Source: CBDCGJ01 sp965238305
Lineage (GTDB): Bacteria; Pseudomonadota; Alphaproteobacteria; GCA-2731375
Direction of reading: 5' to 3'
Length of the DNA: 64,000 bases
NCBI GenBank assembly: GCA_965238305.1
Contig: CBDEHK010000001.1
Location: 2,790,001 to 2,854,000, forward strand
Position numbers and translations under genes: made by a program. This document shows, one piece after another, positions 52,739 to 62,600 of this stretch. The notes beneath the pieces were generated by a model that had not been told where the DNA came from, did not search any database, and saw nothing but the letters and a program-made list of their open reading frames with translations. Position 1 is the first letter of the stretch, and every line of letters starts with the position of its first letter.

Positions 52739-53506
52739 ATGCTTCTGGCAATTGAGGCTGGCAATACAAACGTCATGTTCGCCGTATTCAATGAGGGTGA
52801 AGTTGTGGCGCAGTGGCGCTCGCATACCAGCGCGCCAAGAACCGCCGACGAACATGCGGTTTGGTTATCGCAATTGATGGGCCTGCAGGATTTGAACTTC
52901 AAAGACATCGACGCGGCGATCATTTCAACAGTGGTGCCGCAAGCACTGTTCGACTTTCGTTTATTATGCCATCGGTATTTCGAATGTGAACCGATTGTTG
53001 TTGGCGAAGGTGCCGAGCTTGGCATCGAAATCCTGATTGACCGGCCGCAGGATGTTGGCGCCGACCGTCTAGTCAACACCGTCGCAGCACATGCAATTTA
53101 CGGCGGCCCCTTGGTGGTTATTGATTTTGGCACCGCGACAAATTTTGATATCGTCGACAAAAACGGCAATTTCATTGGTGGTATTTTAGCGCCGGGTGTC
53201 AATCTAAGCTTGGAAGCCTTGCATACATTCACAGCAAAATTGCCCCGCGTTGATGTCCGTCGTACTCAAAGCGTGATTGGCAAAGATACCATCAGCGCGA
53301 TGCAGTCGGGTGCTTTTTGGGGAACTGTCGGCCTGATCGACGGGTTAGTTTCACGCATCAAGGAAGAACTTGATAGCGAAATGAAAGTAATCGCGACCGG
53401 CGGTTTGGCCGCACTGTTCCGTGACGCTGTGAAATCAATCGATCATGTCGATCAAGAGCTTACAATTCGTGGATTGCTTGAAATTTACCAACGTAATCAA
53501 GCGTGA
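52739..53506 (+). CDS. coaX: Type III pantothenate kinase
   Basis: First enzyme of CoA synthesis, of the feedback-insensitive CoaX type. The 255-aa ASKHA-fold protein has the phosphate loop MLLAIEAGNTNVMFAVF at the N-terminus, DVGADRLVNTVAAHA near residue 105, VIDFGTATNFDIVD, and GGILAPGVNLSLEALH. It follows birA by 24 nt, and its stop overlaps the RNase J start (GTGA). birA-coaX pairing recurs in many bacteria. Confidence 0.95.
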   Translation: MLLAIEAGNTNVMFAVFNEGEVVAQWRSHTSAPRTADEHAVWLSQLMGLQDLNFKDIDAAIISTVVPQALFDFRLLCHRYFECEPIVVGEGAELGIEILIDRPQDVGADRLVNTVAAHAIYGGPLVVIDFGTATNFDIVDKNGNFIGGILAPGVNLSLEALHTFTAKLPRVDVRRTQSVIGKDTISAMQSGAFWGTVGLIDGLVSRIKEELDSEMKVIATGGLAALFRDAVKSIDHVDQELTIRGLLEIYQRNQA

Positions 53507-55185
53507 TCGAAAACTATATGGCCAAAGACCCTTGGAAACTTGACGAATTGTTGTTCCTGCCTTTAGGCGGTGCCGGCGAAATTGGCATGAATATGAACCT
53601 GTACGGTTATGGCGGGAAATGGCTAATGGTCGATTTGGGCATTACATTTGCTGAAGACGGCCAACCGGGGATCGATATATTAACACCCGACCCAGCATTT
53701 ATCGAAGAACGTCGAGACGACCTGCTGGCGCTGGTGATTACCCATGCCCATGAGGATCATTTGGGCGCGGTTCCTTATCTTTGGCGTCGGTTGGGTTGTC
53801 CGGTTTATGCCACGCCATTCGCCGCGGCAGTTCTGCGCCGTAAACTAATCGAAGATAATTTGTTGACGGAAGTTGAACTAATCGAAATCGATATTGCCAA
53901 TACTCTGTCGCTGGGAGCTTTTGATTTGTCCTTTATCTCACTGACCCATTCAATTCCCGAAATGGCGGCCTTGTCGATCCGAACGCCGGTTGGAACGGTG
54001 CTGCATACCGGTGATTGGAAACTGGACCCTGACCCGCTTGTCGGACCGAAAAGCGATGAAGAGACCCTTGCCGAGCTTGGCGACGAAGGCATTCTTGCGG
54101 TGGTCTGCGATTCCACCAACGTGCTGGAAGATGGCTGGTCGGGTTCCGAAGGCGAAGTGCGCAAGAACCTAATCAAGCTGGTCGGCGAATGTGAGCAGCG
54201 GGTCGCAATAACCTGTTTTGCGTCGAACGTGGCGCGGATGGAATCGGCAATTGTGGCGGCGACAGAGAATGACCGCCATCCGGTGATGGTCGGACGATCC
54301 TTGCATCGGATATTCGGCGCCGCCCGGGAAGCGGGCTATTTGACCGATTTGCCGCGCATCCTCGACGAAGACGAAGCCGGCTATCTGCCGCCGGAAAAAG
54401 TGCTCTATATTTGTACCGGTTGCCAGGGAGAACCACGCGGTGCCATGGCCCGGATTGCCAGCGGAAATCATCCCCACATTTCATTGTCACAAGGTGATGC
54501 GGTGATATTTTCTTCGCGTGAAATTCCCGGGAATGAACAATCGATCCGTCGCATTCAAACTCAATTGCGCCTTGACGGCATCGACGTGCATTCCGAAGGC
54601 AAACACATGGTTCATGTTTCCGGTCATCCCTGCCGTGATGAATTGATCCACATGTATCAATTGACCCGACCTGAAATTGCCGTGCCGGTGCATGGTGAAG
54701 CGCAGCATTTACTGGCCCATGGGGAATTGGCGCGCGAAATGCAGGTCCCCGACGTTCCAATCATTGAAAACGGTCAGGTTTTGCGCCTTGCTCCCGGCAC
54801 GCCCGAAGTCGTCGGTGAAGTGCAATCCGGCCGCCTGGCGATCGATGGTAAGGTGATCGTCGATGCACGGGGCGACGCGCTAAGAGAACGAAAAAAACTG
54901 ATGTATAATGGCGGCGCCGTTGTCACCATTGTTGTCGATGAAGACGGTTTCACTTTAGCCGATCCATCGCTGGTCATTCGTGGGGTCGCGGAAGCGCCCG
55001 GTAGCGAAGGCGAGCTGACTGAAGAGTTGGCCGGTACAATCACCAAGGCGTTGGATAAACTATCGAAGAAGGCGCGTCTCGATGATCAACAGTTGTCAGA
55101 AGCGGCTCGTTTGATCGTGACCCGGCGTTTGAAGAAACATAGCGGCAAGCGGCCGATGGTCGACGCTCGGGTCATTCGGGTCTAA
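53503..55185 (+). CDS. rnj: Ribonuclease J
   Basis: Metallo-beta-lactamase-fold RNase with 5'-3' exonuclease and endonuclease activity, central to RNA processing in alphaproteobacteria. The 560-aa protein has LPLGGAGEIGMNMNLY, VDLGITFAEDG, the zinc motif THAHEDHLGA, HTGDWKLDPDP, the beta-CASP block ITCFASNVARME, and SGHPCRDELIHMYQL near residue 370. The GTG at 53503 is in a 4-nt overlap with coaX; an in-frame ATG at 53518 is an alternative start. Confidence 0.95.
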   Translation: MIENYMAKDPWKLDELLFLPLGGAGEIGMNMNLYGYGGKWLMVDLGITFAEDGQPGIDILTPDPAFIEERRDDLLALVITHAHEDHLGAVPYLWRRLGCPVYATPFAAAVLRRKLIEDNLLTEVELIEIDIANTLSLGAFDLSFISLTHSIPEMAALSIRTPVGTVLHTGDWKLDPDPLVGPKSDEETLAELGDEGILAVVCDSTNVLEDGWSGSEGEVRKNLIKLVGECEQRVAITCFASNVARMESAIVAATENDRHPVMVGRSLHRIFGAAREAGYLTDLPRILDEDEAGYLPPEKVLYICTGCQGEPRGAMARIASGNHPHISLSQGDAVIFSSREIPGNEQSIRRIQTQLRLDGIDVHSEGKHMVHVSGHPCRDELIHMYQLTRPEIAVPVHGEAQHLLAHGELAREMQVPDVPIIENGQVLRLAPGTPEVVGEVQSGRLAIDGKVIVDARGDALRERKKLMYNGGAVVTIVVDEDGFTLADPSLVIRGVAEAPGSEGELTEELAGTITKALDKLSKKARLDDQQLSEAARLIVTRRLKKHSGKRPMVDARVIRV

Positions 55186-55213
55186 CATCCTTATTCACAG
55201 GAGATAATCGTAG

Positions 55214-55618
55214 ATGATCGGAAGATTGAACCATGTCGCTATCGCGGTGCCGGACTTGGCTGCGGCTGCGGCAACTTACCGGGATACTTTAGGAGCCAAC
55301 GTGAGCGAACCGGCGGATCTGCCTGATCACGGGGTCACCGTCGTTTTTGTGGAACTCGACAATACCAAGATCGAGTTGCTTTTTCCTTTGGGCGAGGGCT
55401 CAAGCATTCAAAAATACCTGGATTCTAACCCTTCCGGCGGCATGCATCACGTTTGTTATGAAGTGGAAAACATCCTTGATGCCCGCGATCAGTTGAAGTC
55501 ATCGGGAGCGCGTGTTTTGGGTGATGGTGAGCCAAAAATCGGTGCCCATGGTAAGCCTGTATTGTTTCTGCATCCAAAAGATTTTTCCGGCACACTAGTC
55601 GAATTGGAACAGAATTAG
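55214..55618 (+). CDS. mce: Methylmalonyl-CoA epimerase
   Basis: Interconverts the (2S) and (2R) epimers of methylmalonyl-CoA in propionyl-CoA breakdown to succinyl-CoA. The 134-aa vicinal-oxygen-chelate protein has RLNHVAIAVPDL (first metal His), SGGMHHVCYEVENI (second His) and GTLVELEQ (catalytic/metal Glu). Length is normal. An AGGAG ribosome site precedes the ATG. It lies between rnj and a DUF1467 gene, an order typical of alphaproteobacteria. Confidence 0.93.
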   Translation: MIGRLNHVAIAVPDLAAAAATYRDTLGANVSEPADLPDHGVTVVFVELDNTKIELLFPLGEGSSIQKYLDSNPSGGMHHVCYEVENILDARDQLKSSGARVLGDGEPKIGAHGKPVLFLHPKDFSGTLVELEQN

Positions 55619-55640
55619 GATTGGAGGGCGGTACGCGCCT

Positions 55641-55901
55641 ATGGCATGGACGACCTGGATGGCGGTATACTTTGTGGTTTGGTGGTTGGTGTTGTTCACC
55701 ACGCTTCCAGTTGGTGTCCGCAATGCCAGTGAAGCTGGTGAGGTTGTTACGCCTGGTACAGAAACCGGCGCACCCGTTAAACATATGATGGGTTGGAAAA
55801 TCTTGGCGACTAGTATTATCTCCGGCGTCATTGTCGGTTCGATCCATCTGCTAGTGGTATTTGAAGTGTTCGATTTACGAGCCTATTTGACGGAGAATTG
55901 A
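55641..55901 (+). CDS. DUF1467 family small membrane protein
   Basis: An 86-aa protein with two membrane helices: the N-terminal MAVYFVVWWLVLFTTLPVG and a second around ATSIISGVIVGSIHLLVVF. The loop VRNASEAGEVVTPGTETGAP is characteristic of DUF1467, an alphaproteobacterial family of unknown function. A GGAGG site lies upstream. It ends 3 nt before the next gene, so the pair is probably co-translated. Confidence 0.88.
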   Translation: MAWTTWMAVYFVVWWLVLFTTLPVGVRNASEAGEVVTPGTETGAPVKHMMGWKILATSIISGVIVGSIHLLVVFEVFDLRAYLTEN

Positions 55902-55904
55902 GCC

Positions 55905-56294
55905 ATGCGGGCCTTTGTGCTTGCAATCCTAGTGTTGCTAATGCCGCTGTGCGTATTGGCGGCAGAAGTTCAGGTCCGGATCGCTGAAAAAGATTGCCGC
56001 TGGCTCAGCACCCACATCCCGACTGACGATGTTGCCTATCGACCCGGCGTCGACGTCAAAGGTAAACCGGTCAGGTCGGCGGATCTGGAAAGCACCGATC
56101 GTTTGGTGCTACCCGAACAAATTGAACTCGAAATATTGATTCCGACCCGCGTTTTTCGTCCCATCCGACTGGAAGGGAAAGCTGGAACGATATCGGTTGA
56201 TATTAAAACTGGGAAGGTGAGTTACAACGATCAAGTGTTGAACGACCCGGAGAAGGATCGCCTCGCCGGGTTCTGTCGAAAACAGAAAAAGTAG
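55905..56294 (+). CDS. Periplasmic protein of unknown function
   Basis: A 129-aa precursor with a signal peptide MRAFVLAILVLLMPLCVLAA. The mature protein is compact and mainly beta, with RIAEKDCRWLSTHIPTDDVAYRPGVDV and a late Cys (GFCRKQ); the two cysteines could pair. I do not recognise a domain. It starts 3 nt after the DUF1467 stop. Confidence 0.75.
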   Translation: MRAFVLAILVLLMPLCVLAAEVQVRIAEKDCRWLSTHIPTDDVAYRPGVDVKGKPVRSADLESTDRLVLPEQIELEILIPTRVFRPIRLEGKAGTISVDIKTGKVSYNDQVLNDPEKDRLAGFCRKQKK

Positions 56295-56374
56295 TTTCAG
56301 CGAAGCCTCGCGTTGCCAATTGCCGCAGCATTGCCTAAAAGCGAAGAGTGAATGATTTAAAAGGGCCGATTACC

Positions 56375-57691
56375 ATGCGGATGAGTGCGTTTTATTTACC
56401 TGTCTTGAAAGAAAATCCTAGCGAAGCGCAAATCGTTTCGCATCGCTTGATGTTGCGTGCCGGGATGATCCGTCAGTCTTCCGCCGGGATCTATTCTTGG
56501 TTGCCGCTGGGTCACATCGTGCTGAAGAAGATTGAGCAGATTGTGCGGGAGGAGCAAAACAATACCGGTGCGCAGGAAGTCCTCATGCCGACCATTCAGC
56601 CGGCCGACTTATGGCGCGAAAGCGGACGCTACGAAGATTACGGCAAAGAAATGCTGCGCATCAGCGACCGCGGCGACCGCGATATGCTCTATGGGCCGAC
56701 CAATGAAGAACAGATCACCGATATTTTTCGCAATACGGTGCGTAGTTACAAAGATTTGCCGAAGAACCTTTATCATATTCAGTGGAAGTTTCGCGACGAA
56801 GTGCGGCCGCGTTTCGGGGTCATGCGCGGGCGGGAATTTCTGATGAAGGATGCCTATTCTTTCGACCTCGATTACGAAGGCGCGCGACGCGCTTATAACA
56901 AGATGTTTGTCGCCTATTTGAAAACCTATGAACGGATGGGTCTGAAAGCGATCCCGATGGAAGCGGATACCGGACCGATCGGCGGTGACCTCAGCCACGA
57001 ATTCATCATTCTGGCCGATACCGGCGAAAGCGAAGTATTTTGCCATGCCGGTTATCTGGAAAAAAGCGTCGCCGCCATGGATATCGATCAGGAAAGTGAT
57101 TTAGAAACCATTGTCAAAGACTGGACTTCACTTTACGCCGCGACGGACGAAAAACACGATCAAGTGAAGTTTGAGAGCGACGTACCCGAAGATCAACGTA
57201 TCTCTACGCGGGGCATCGAAGTCGGCCACATTTTCTATTTTGGGAATAAATATTCCAAACCCATGGGCGCGACGGTAACCGGGCCGGATGGTCAGGAAGT
57301 GGCAGTTGAGATGGGGTCGTATGGCATTGGGGTTTCTCGCCTTGTTGGGGCCATAATTGAGGCATCCCATGATGATGATGGCATCATCTGGCCGGATGCG
57401 GTTGCGCCATTTAAGATCGGTTTGATTAATATTCGCGCGAAGGACGATGAATGTGTGGCGGCAGCCGATAAACTATTCAGTGAAATGCAAACGGCGGGAA
57501 TTGAGGTTTTGTACGACGACCGGGACGAACGCGCGGGCGCGAAGTTCGCGACCATGGATTTGATCGGCTTACCCTGGCAGGTCACCATCGGTCCAAAAAG
57601 TTTGGCCGCAGGAGAAGTAGAAGTGAAAAATCGCCGAACTGGCGAAAAACAAAACATCGCGCTTGCTGCGGTTGTTGAGAAATTGCGATAA
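56375..57691 (+). CDS. proS: Prolyl-tRNA synthetase, short bacterial type
   Basis: Charges tRNA-Pro. The 438-aa class II synthetase lacks the large YbaK-like editing insertion of the E. coli enzyme, as is usual in alphaproteobacteria. Motif 1 region is LRAGMIRQSSAGIYSWLPLG, and motif 2 includes QWKFRDEVRPRFGVMRGREFLMKDAYSF-like sequence (split here). Motif 3 is GIGVSRLVGAIIE. The ATG at 56375 gives the family N-terminus MRMSAFYLPVLKENPSEA; a GTG at 56348 is an upstream alternative. lolC follows at 7 nt. Confidence 0.95.
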   Translation: MRMSAFYLPVLKENPSEAQIVSHRLMLRAGMIRQSSAGIYSWLPLGHIVLKKIEQIVREEQNNTGAQEVLMPTIQPADLWRESGRYEDYGKEMLRISDRGDRDMLYGPTNEEQITDIFRNTVRSYKDLPKNLYHIQWKFRDEVRPRFGVMRGREFLMKDAYSFDLDYEGARRAYNKMFVAYLKTYERMGLKAIPMEADTGPIGGDLSHEFIILADTGESEVFCHAGYLEKSVAAMDIDQESDLETIVKDWTSLYAATDEKHDQVKFESDVPEDQRISTRGIEVGHIFYFGNKYSKPMGATVTGPDGQEVAVEMGSYGIGVSRLVGAIIEASHDDDGIIWPDAVAPFKIGLINIRAKDDECVAAADKLFSEMQTAGIEVLYDDRDERAGAKFATMDLIGLPWQVTIGPKSLAAGEVEVKNRRTGEKQNIALAAVVEKLR

Positions 57692-57697
57692 CAGTTG

Positions 57698-58939
57698 ATG
57701 TTTTCCGCTTTCGAATGGTCCATGGCGGCACGATATCTGCGCGCGCGACGCCGTGAAGGTTTCATCTCCGTGATCGCTTGGTTCTCGTTGATCGGTATCG
57801 CTTTGGGCGTTGCAACGCTGATTATTGTGATGTCGGTAATGAACGGTTTCCGCACTGAACTGCTTGACCGTATTCTGGGCCTCAATGGTCATGTGGTGGT
57901 GCAGGCCTATGGCACGCCGATTAAGGATTATGAGCAATTGGCCGATCGTGTTGCAGCGCAAGACGGTATCGTCCAAGTGACGCCGATGATCGAGCGCCAG
58001 GTCATGGCTACGGCGAAAGGACGGGCCCTTGGCGCTATAGTGCGCGGCCTCAGTGTCGCTGATTTTGCCAAAAAAGAAATTTTAACTAACGCCTTGTTGG
58101 CCGGTCAGGTTACCGATTTCAAAGCTGGCGGCGGTATCTTTGTTGGTACCCATATGGCCAATACTCTGGGCTTAAGATTGGGCGACAAGTTGGTATTGGT
58201 ATCGCCGCAAGGGACCGCAACGCCATTTGGCAGTGTGCCCAGGACAAAATCCTATCGAATTGCCGGGATCTTCAAAATCGGCATGTACGAATATGATTCC
58301 AGTTTTATTTTCATGCCGCTGCCTGATGCGCAAATCTATTTTCGCCTGAAGCAACAAGTCAGTGCGATCGAGGCTTTTGTTGCGGACGTGGATGAAGCCA
58401 GCACGATCCGGCTGGCCGTGCATCGGGAATTGAAAGCTTACCGGGTGATCGATTGGCAGCAACGCAATTCTCATTTTTTTACCGCCTTACAGGTCGAACG
58501 CAATGTAATGTTTCTGATCCTGACGCTCATTATCGTCGTCGCTGCTTTCAACATCATTTCCAGTCTGATTATGTTGGTGAAGGACAAGGGAAAGGCGATT
58601 GCGATCCTGCGCACTATGGGGGCGACGCGCGGGTCGATTATGCGGATATTCATTATTTCCGGCTCTGCCATCGGTCTTATTGGCACCAGTATCGGATTTG
58701 TTTTGGGTTTGCTGTTCTGTCTCAATATCGACAGTATTCGTCTGTGGCTCGAATCCCTAACCGGCACCAAATTGTGGTCTGAAGAAATCCGCTTTCTGTC
58801 CCGAATTCCGGCGGAAGTCGATACAAGCGAAGTCATTGCCGTTGTCGCTATGGCACTTATTTTGTCTTTTCTGGCAACGCTATATCCAAGTTGGCGGGCG
58901 GCGCGCTTAGATCCGGTCGAGGCATTGCGTTATGAATAA
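57698..58939 (+). CDS. lolC: Lipoprotein-releasing ABC transporter permease LolC/E
   Basis: Inner-membrane permease that, with LolD, extracts lipoproteins from the inner membrane for transfer to LolA. The 413-aa protein has a first helix around SVIAWFSLIGIALGVATLIIV, the large periplasmic domain at about residues 50-265, and three C-terminal helices from MFLILTLIIVVAAFNIIS on. MNGFRTELLDRILGLNGH is typical. A single LolC/E-type gene implies a homodimeric permease. It overlaps lolD by 8 nt. Confidence 0.92.
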   Translation: MFSAFEWSMAARYLRARRREGFISVIAWFSLIGIALGVATLIIVMSVMNGFRTELLDRILGLNGHVVVQAYGTPIKDYEQLADRVAAQDGIVQVTPMIERQVMATAKGRALGAIVRGLSVADFAKKEILTNALLAGQVTDFKAGGGIFVGTHMANTLGLRLGDKLVLVSPQGTATPFGSVPRTKSYRIAGIFKIGMYEYDSSFIFMPLPDAQIYFRLKQQVSAIEAFVADVDEASTIRLAVHRELKAYRVIDWQQRNSHFFTALQVERNVMFLILTLIIVVAAFNIISSLIMLVKDKGKAIAILRTMGATRGSIMRIFIISGSAIGLIGTSIGFVLGLLFCLNIDSIRLWLESLTGTKLWSEEIRFLSRIPAEVDTSEVIAVVAMALILSFLATLYPSWRAARLDPVEALRYE

Positions 58940-59612
58940 TCTGGTGCTGGAGTTCAAAGGCGTAGAGCGCAGTTATTGCCAAGCTGATACTGAGCTACAT
59001 GTTCTGCGCGGGGCCGATCTAGAGATCGCTCCGGGAGAAGTTGTTGCCTTGGTTGGACCGTCCGGATCTGGGAAGTCGACATTGCTGCACACGGCGGGTT
59101 TGTTGGAACGCGCCGATGGCGGTGATGTGTTGATAGCCGGACAAAGCTGTAATACCCAGTCAGATCGCGAACGGACACGTTTGCGTCGTCATGAAATTGG
59201 CTTTGTCTATCAGTTTCATCATCTGTTGCCGGAGTTTGATGCGCTAGAAAACGTTGTGCTGCCGCAACGGATAGCCGGCATTGCAAGTGGGAAAGCGCGC
59301 AGTCGTGCCCGTGATCTGTTAACCTCTATGGGGCTAGCGGAACGTTTGGATCATCTACCGGCAAAATTATCCGGCGGCGAACAGCAACGCGTTGCGATCG
59401 CCCGGGCGATGGCAAACGAGCCGATTTTGTTATTGGCGGATGAACCAACAGGAAATTTGGATGAAGATACCGCTGATGTGGTCTTCAAGGAACTACTGGC
59501 CCTCAGCCGCGAAAAAAACTTGGCGGCTTTGGTCGCGACGCACAATCTAGCTTTGGCAAAGCGCATGGACCGTATTCTACGGCTGGAACACGGGATAATT
59601 TTCACAGCCTGA
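58932..59612 (+). CDS. lolD: Lipoprotein-releasing ABC transporter ATPase LolD
   Basis: A 226-aa ABC ATPase that powers lipoprotein release. Walker A is GPSGSGKSTLLH near residue 41, with Q-loop FVYQFHHLLPEF, signature LSGGEQQRVAIARA, Walker B LLLADEPTGNLDE, and the H-loop His in VATHNLALA. FHHLLPEF after the Q-loop is the LolD-specific segment. Its ATG lies inside the end of lolC. Confidence 0.95.
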   Translation: MNNLVLEFKGVERSYCQADTELHVLRGADLEIAPGEVVALVGPSGSGKSTLLHTAGLLERADGGDVLIAGQSCNTQSDRERTRLRRHEIGFVYQFHHLLPEFDALENVVLPQRIAGIASGKARSRARDLLTSMGLAERLDHLPAKLSGGEQQRVAIARAMANEPILLLADEPTGNLDEDTADVVFKELLALSREKNLAALVATHNLALAKRMDRILRLEHGIIFTA

Positions 59613-59675
59613 TATCGACAAGTGGGCGCGGCAGTGGAATCATAACTGACGATTCTTGATTCTCGGATATTGCTC

Positions 59676-62600
59676 ATGCCCCACGCCGAATTTGTCCATC
59701 TGAATGTAAAAAGCGCTTTTTCCCTGTCGGAAGGTGCCATCCACGTCAAGGACCTGGCTAAACTCAGCGTTAAAGAGAAGATGCCGGCACTGGCGATCAC
59801 CGATAGTGGAAATATGTTCGGCGCCCTGGAGTTTTCCGAAGTTCTAGCTGGCGATGGTATCCAACCGATTATCGGATGCGCATTGGCCGTTCTTGAACCG
59901 GCGGCCGAGGAAAAACGCCGCCATGGGGACAACATCAACCGGCTGGTGTTACTTGTCCAAAATGAGACGGGCTACCGCAATCTCATCAAACTCGTTTCAA
60001 AATCGTTTTTGGATTCCGATGCCGGTACGGATCCACATGTGGTGATTGACGTGCTTGCGGAACTTAGCGAAGGATTGCTGTGTCTAACTGGTGGTTTAGC
60101 CGGTCCGTTGGGGCAACAACTGCTGCATGGCCAGCAGGATGCGGCAGCAGCGCTGGCACGTCAATTACGGGAAATTTTCCCAAATCGCCTTTATCTTGAA
60201 ATTCAGCGGCACAACTTACCCGAAGAAGCGGGGATCGAAAGCGATTTGATCAATCTGGCATATGAATTTGATATTCCATTAGTGGCAACCAACGAAGTCT
60301 ATTTTCCGACCCGCGATATGCATGAAGCTCATGATGCGTTGATCTGTATTGCAGCGGGTAAAGCCGTGGCTGAGGAGGATCGGCGTAAATTGACCCCGGA
60401 ACATTATTTCAAGTCCGCGGCAGAGATGAAGGCGCTATTTGCAGACCTGCCGGAAGCAATTGATAATACTTTGGTCGTCGCACAACGTTGTGCTTACCGG
60501 GTTCGCACCCACGCACCGATCCTACCGAATTTTACCTCTGACCCAGCGGATGAAGCAGCGGAAATGCGCCGGATGTCCGAAGAGGGGCTGCAGGATCGAT
60601 TAAGCGCTACTGTTGTCAGCGACGACATGAACGAGAAAGAAAAAGAAGCCGCCGCAAAACCTTATGTCGATCGCCTAAACTATGAGTTGAAGGTGATCGA
60701 GGATATGGGTTTTCCCGGTTATTTCCTCATCGTTGCCGATTTTATCCAATGGGCCAAGCGCCAGGGTATACCAGTGGGACCGGGGCGCGGTTCCGGCGCC
60801 GGCTCGGCCGTTGCATGGGCCTTGAAAATCACCGATATGGATCCTTTACGTTTCGGTTTGCTGTTCGAACGTTTCCTTAATCCGGAACGGGTGTCGATGC
60901 CGGATTTCGATATCGACTTCTGTCAGGAAAAACGCGATCAGGTGATCCACTACGTGCAGGAAAAGTACGGTTACGATCAAGTGGCACAGATCATTACCTT
61001 CGGGAAGTTGCAGGCCCGTGCCGTCTTGCGTGATGTCGGTCGGGTCCTGCAGTTACCCTATGGTTTGGTCGATCGTCTTTGTAAGATGGTACCAAATAAC
61101 CCCGCCAATCCGACAACCTTGGCTGAAGCGGTCAGGATCGAACCGCGCCTGAAAGATGCGAAGGAGCGGGAGCCCGGGGTCGACAAATTGCTGGATATAG
61201 CGCTCAGATTAGAAGGGCTCTACCGCCATGCCTCGACCCACGCCGCCGGTGTGGTGATCGGCGACCGGCCGCTCGATCAATTGGTGCCGCTTTATCGTGA
61301 TATGCGCTCAGATATGCCGGTCACCCAGTTTAATATGAAATGGGTGGAACCGGCGGGGCTGGTGAAATTTGATTTTCTTGGCCTCAAAACGCTAACGGTG
61401 CTGGATCGTGCGGTCGAGTTCTTGAAACAACGGAAAATCGAAATTGACATCGATCGCTTGCCGCTAACGGATCACGGTACCTACGATCTCATTTCCAGCG
61501 GCAACACAGTCGGAATATTCCAATTGGAAAGTTCCGGCATGCGCGACATGTTGAGAAAAATGCGGCCCGACGCTTTCGAAGACATTATCGCGATTGTAGC
61601 GCTTTATCGACCAGGGCCGATGGATAATATTCCTCGTTTTATTAATGTCAAACACGGTAAGGAAGACGCTGATTACCTGCATCCGATGTTGGAAAGCATC
61701 TTACGCGAAACCTATGGCGTAATCGTCTATCAGGAACAAGTGATGCAGATCCCGCAGATCCTGGCAGGTTATACCTTGGGTGATGCTGATTTATTGCGTC
61801 GTGCAATGGGCAAAAAAATCAAATCCGAAATGGACGCGCAACGAGAAGTGTTCATGACCGGGGCGAAGAAAAATAACGTCAATCCGGATCAGGCAAGCTA
61901 CATCTTTGACCTAGTGGCGAAGTTCGCCGGTTATGGCTTCAACAAAAGCCATGCCGCCGCTTATGCACTAGTGGCTTATCAAACCGCGTATTTGAAATCC
62001 AATCACCCGGTTGAATTTATGGCTGCGTCGATGTGTTTGGATTTAGGGAATACAGACAAACTCAATGTCTTCCGCCAAGAATTGCAGCGTATGGGTATCA
62101 AATTGCTTGGTCCGAGTATCAACGACTCTGAAGTGGAATTTGCCGTCGAGGAAACCAAAAGTGACGGCTTGGCGATCCGCTATGCCCTGGCGGCGGTGAA
62201 AAATGTCGGTCGTGACGCCATGCGCGGCGTCGTGGAGGAGCGGCAGAAAAATGGACCCTTTAAGGATATTTGGGACTTCGCCAACCGCGTCGATCCACGT
62301 CAGCTGAATAAACGGCAGATTGAAAATCTTGCCCGCGCCGGGGCCTTCGATGATCTTGTCAATAACCGGGCGCAGCTGGTCCAGGCGGCGGAATTGATCA
62401 TGCGCTACGCTCAGACGACGACGGAGGAAAAGGAAAGCGATCAGACCAGCCTCTTTGGCGATGCGGGTGGGGAGCCGGAACCGACCCCGCCGCTGCCGCT
62501 GATCGATGATTGGACGGTAACCGATCGCCTGAGCAATGAATTTGACGCCATCGGCTTTTATCTTTCCGCCCACCCCCTCGATGCCTATGCCAATGCGTGT

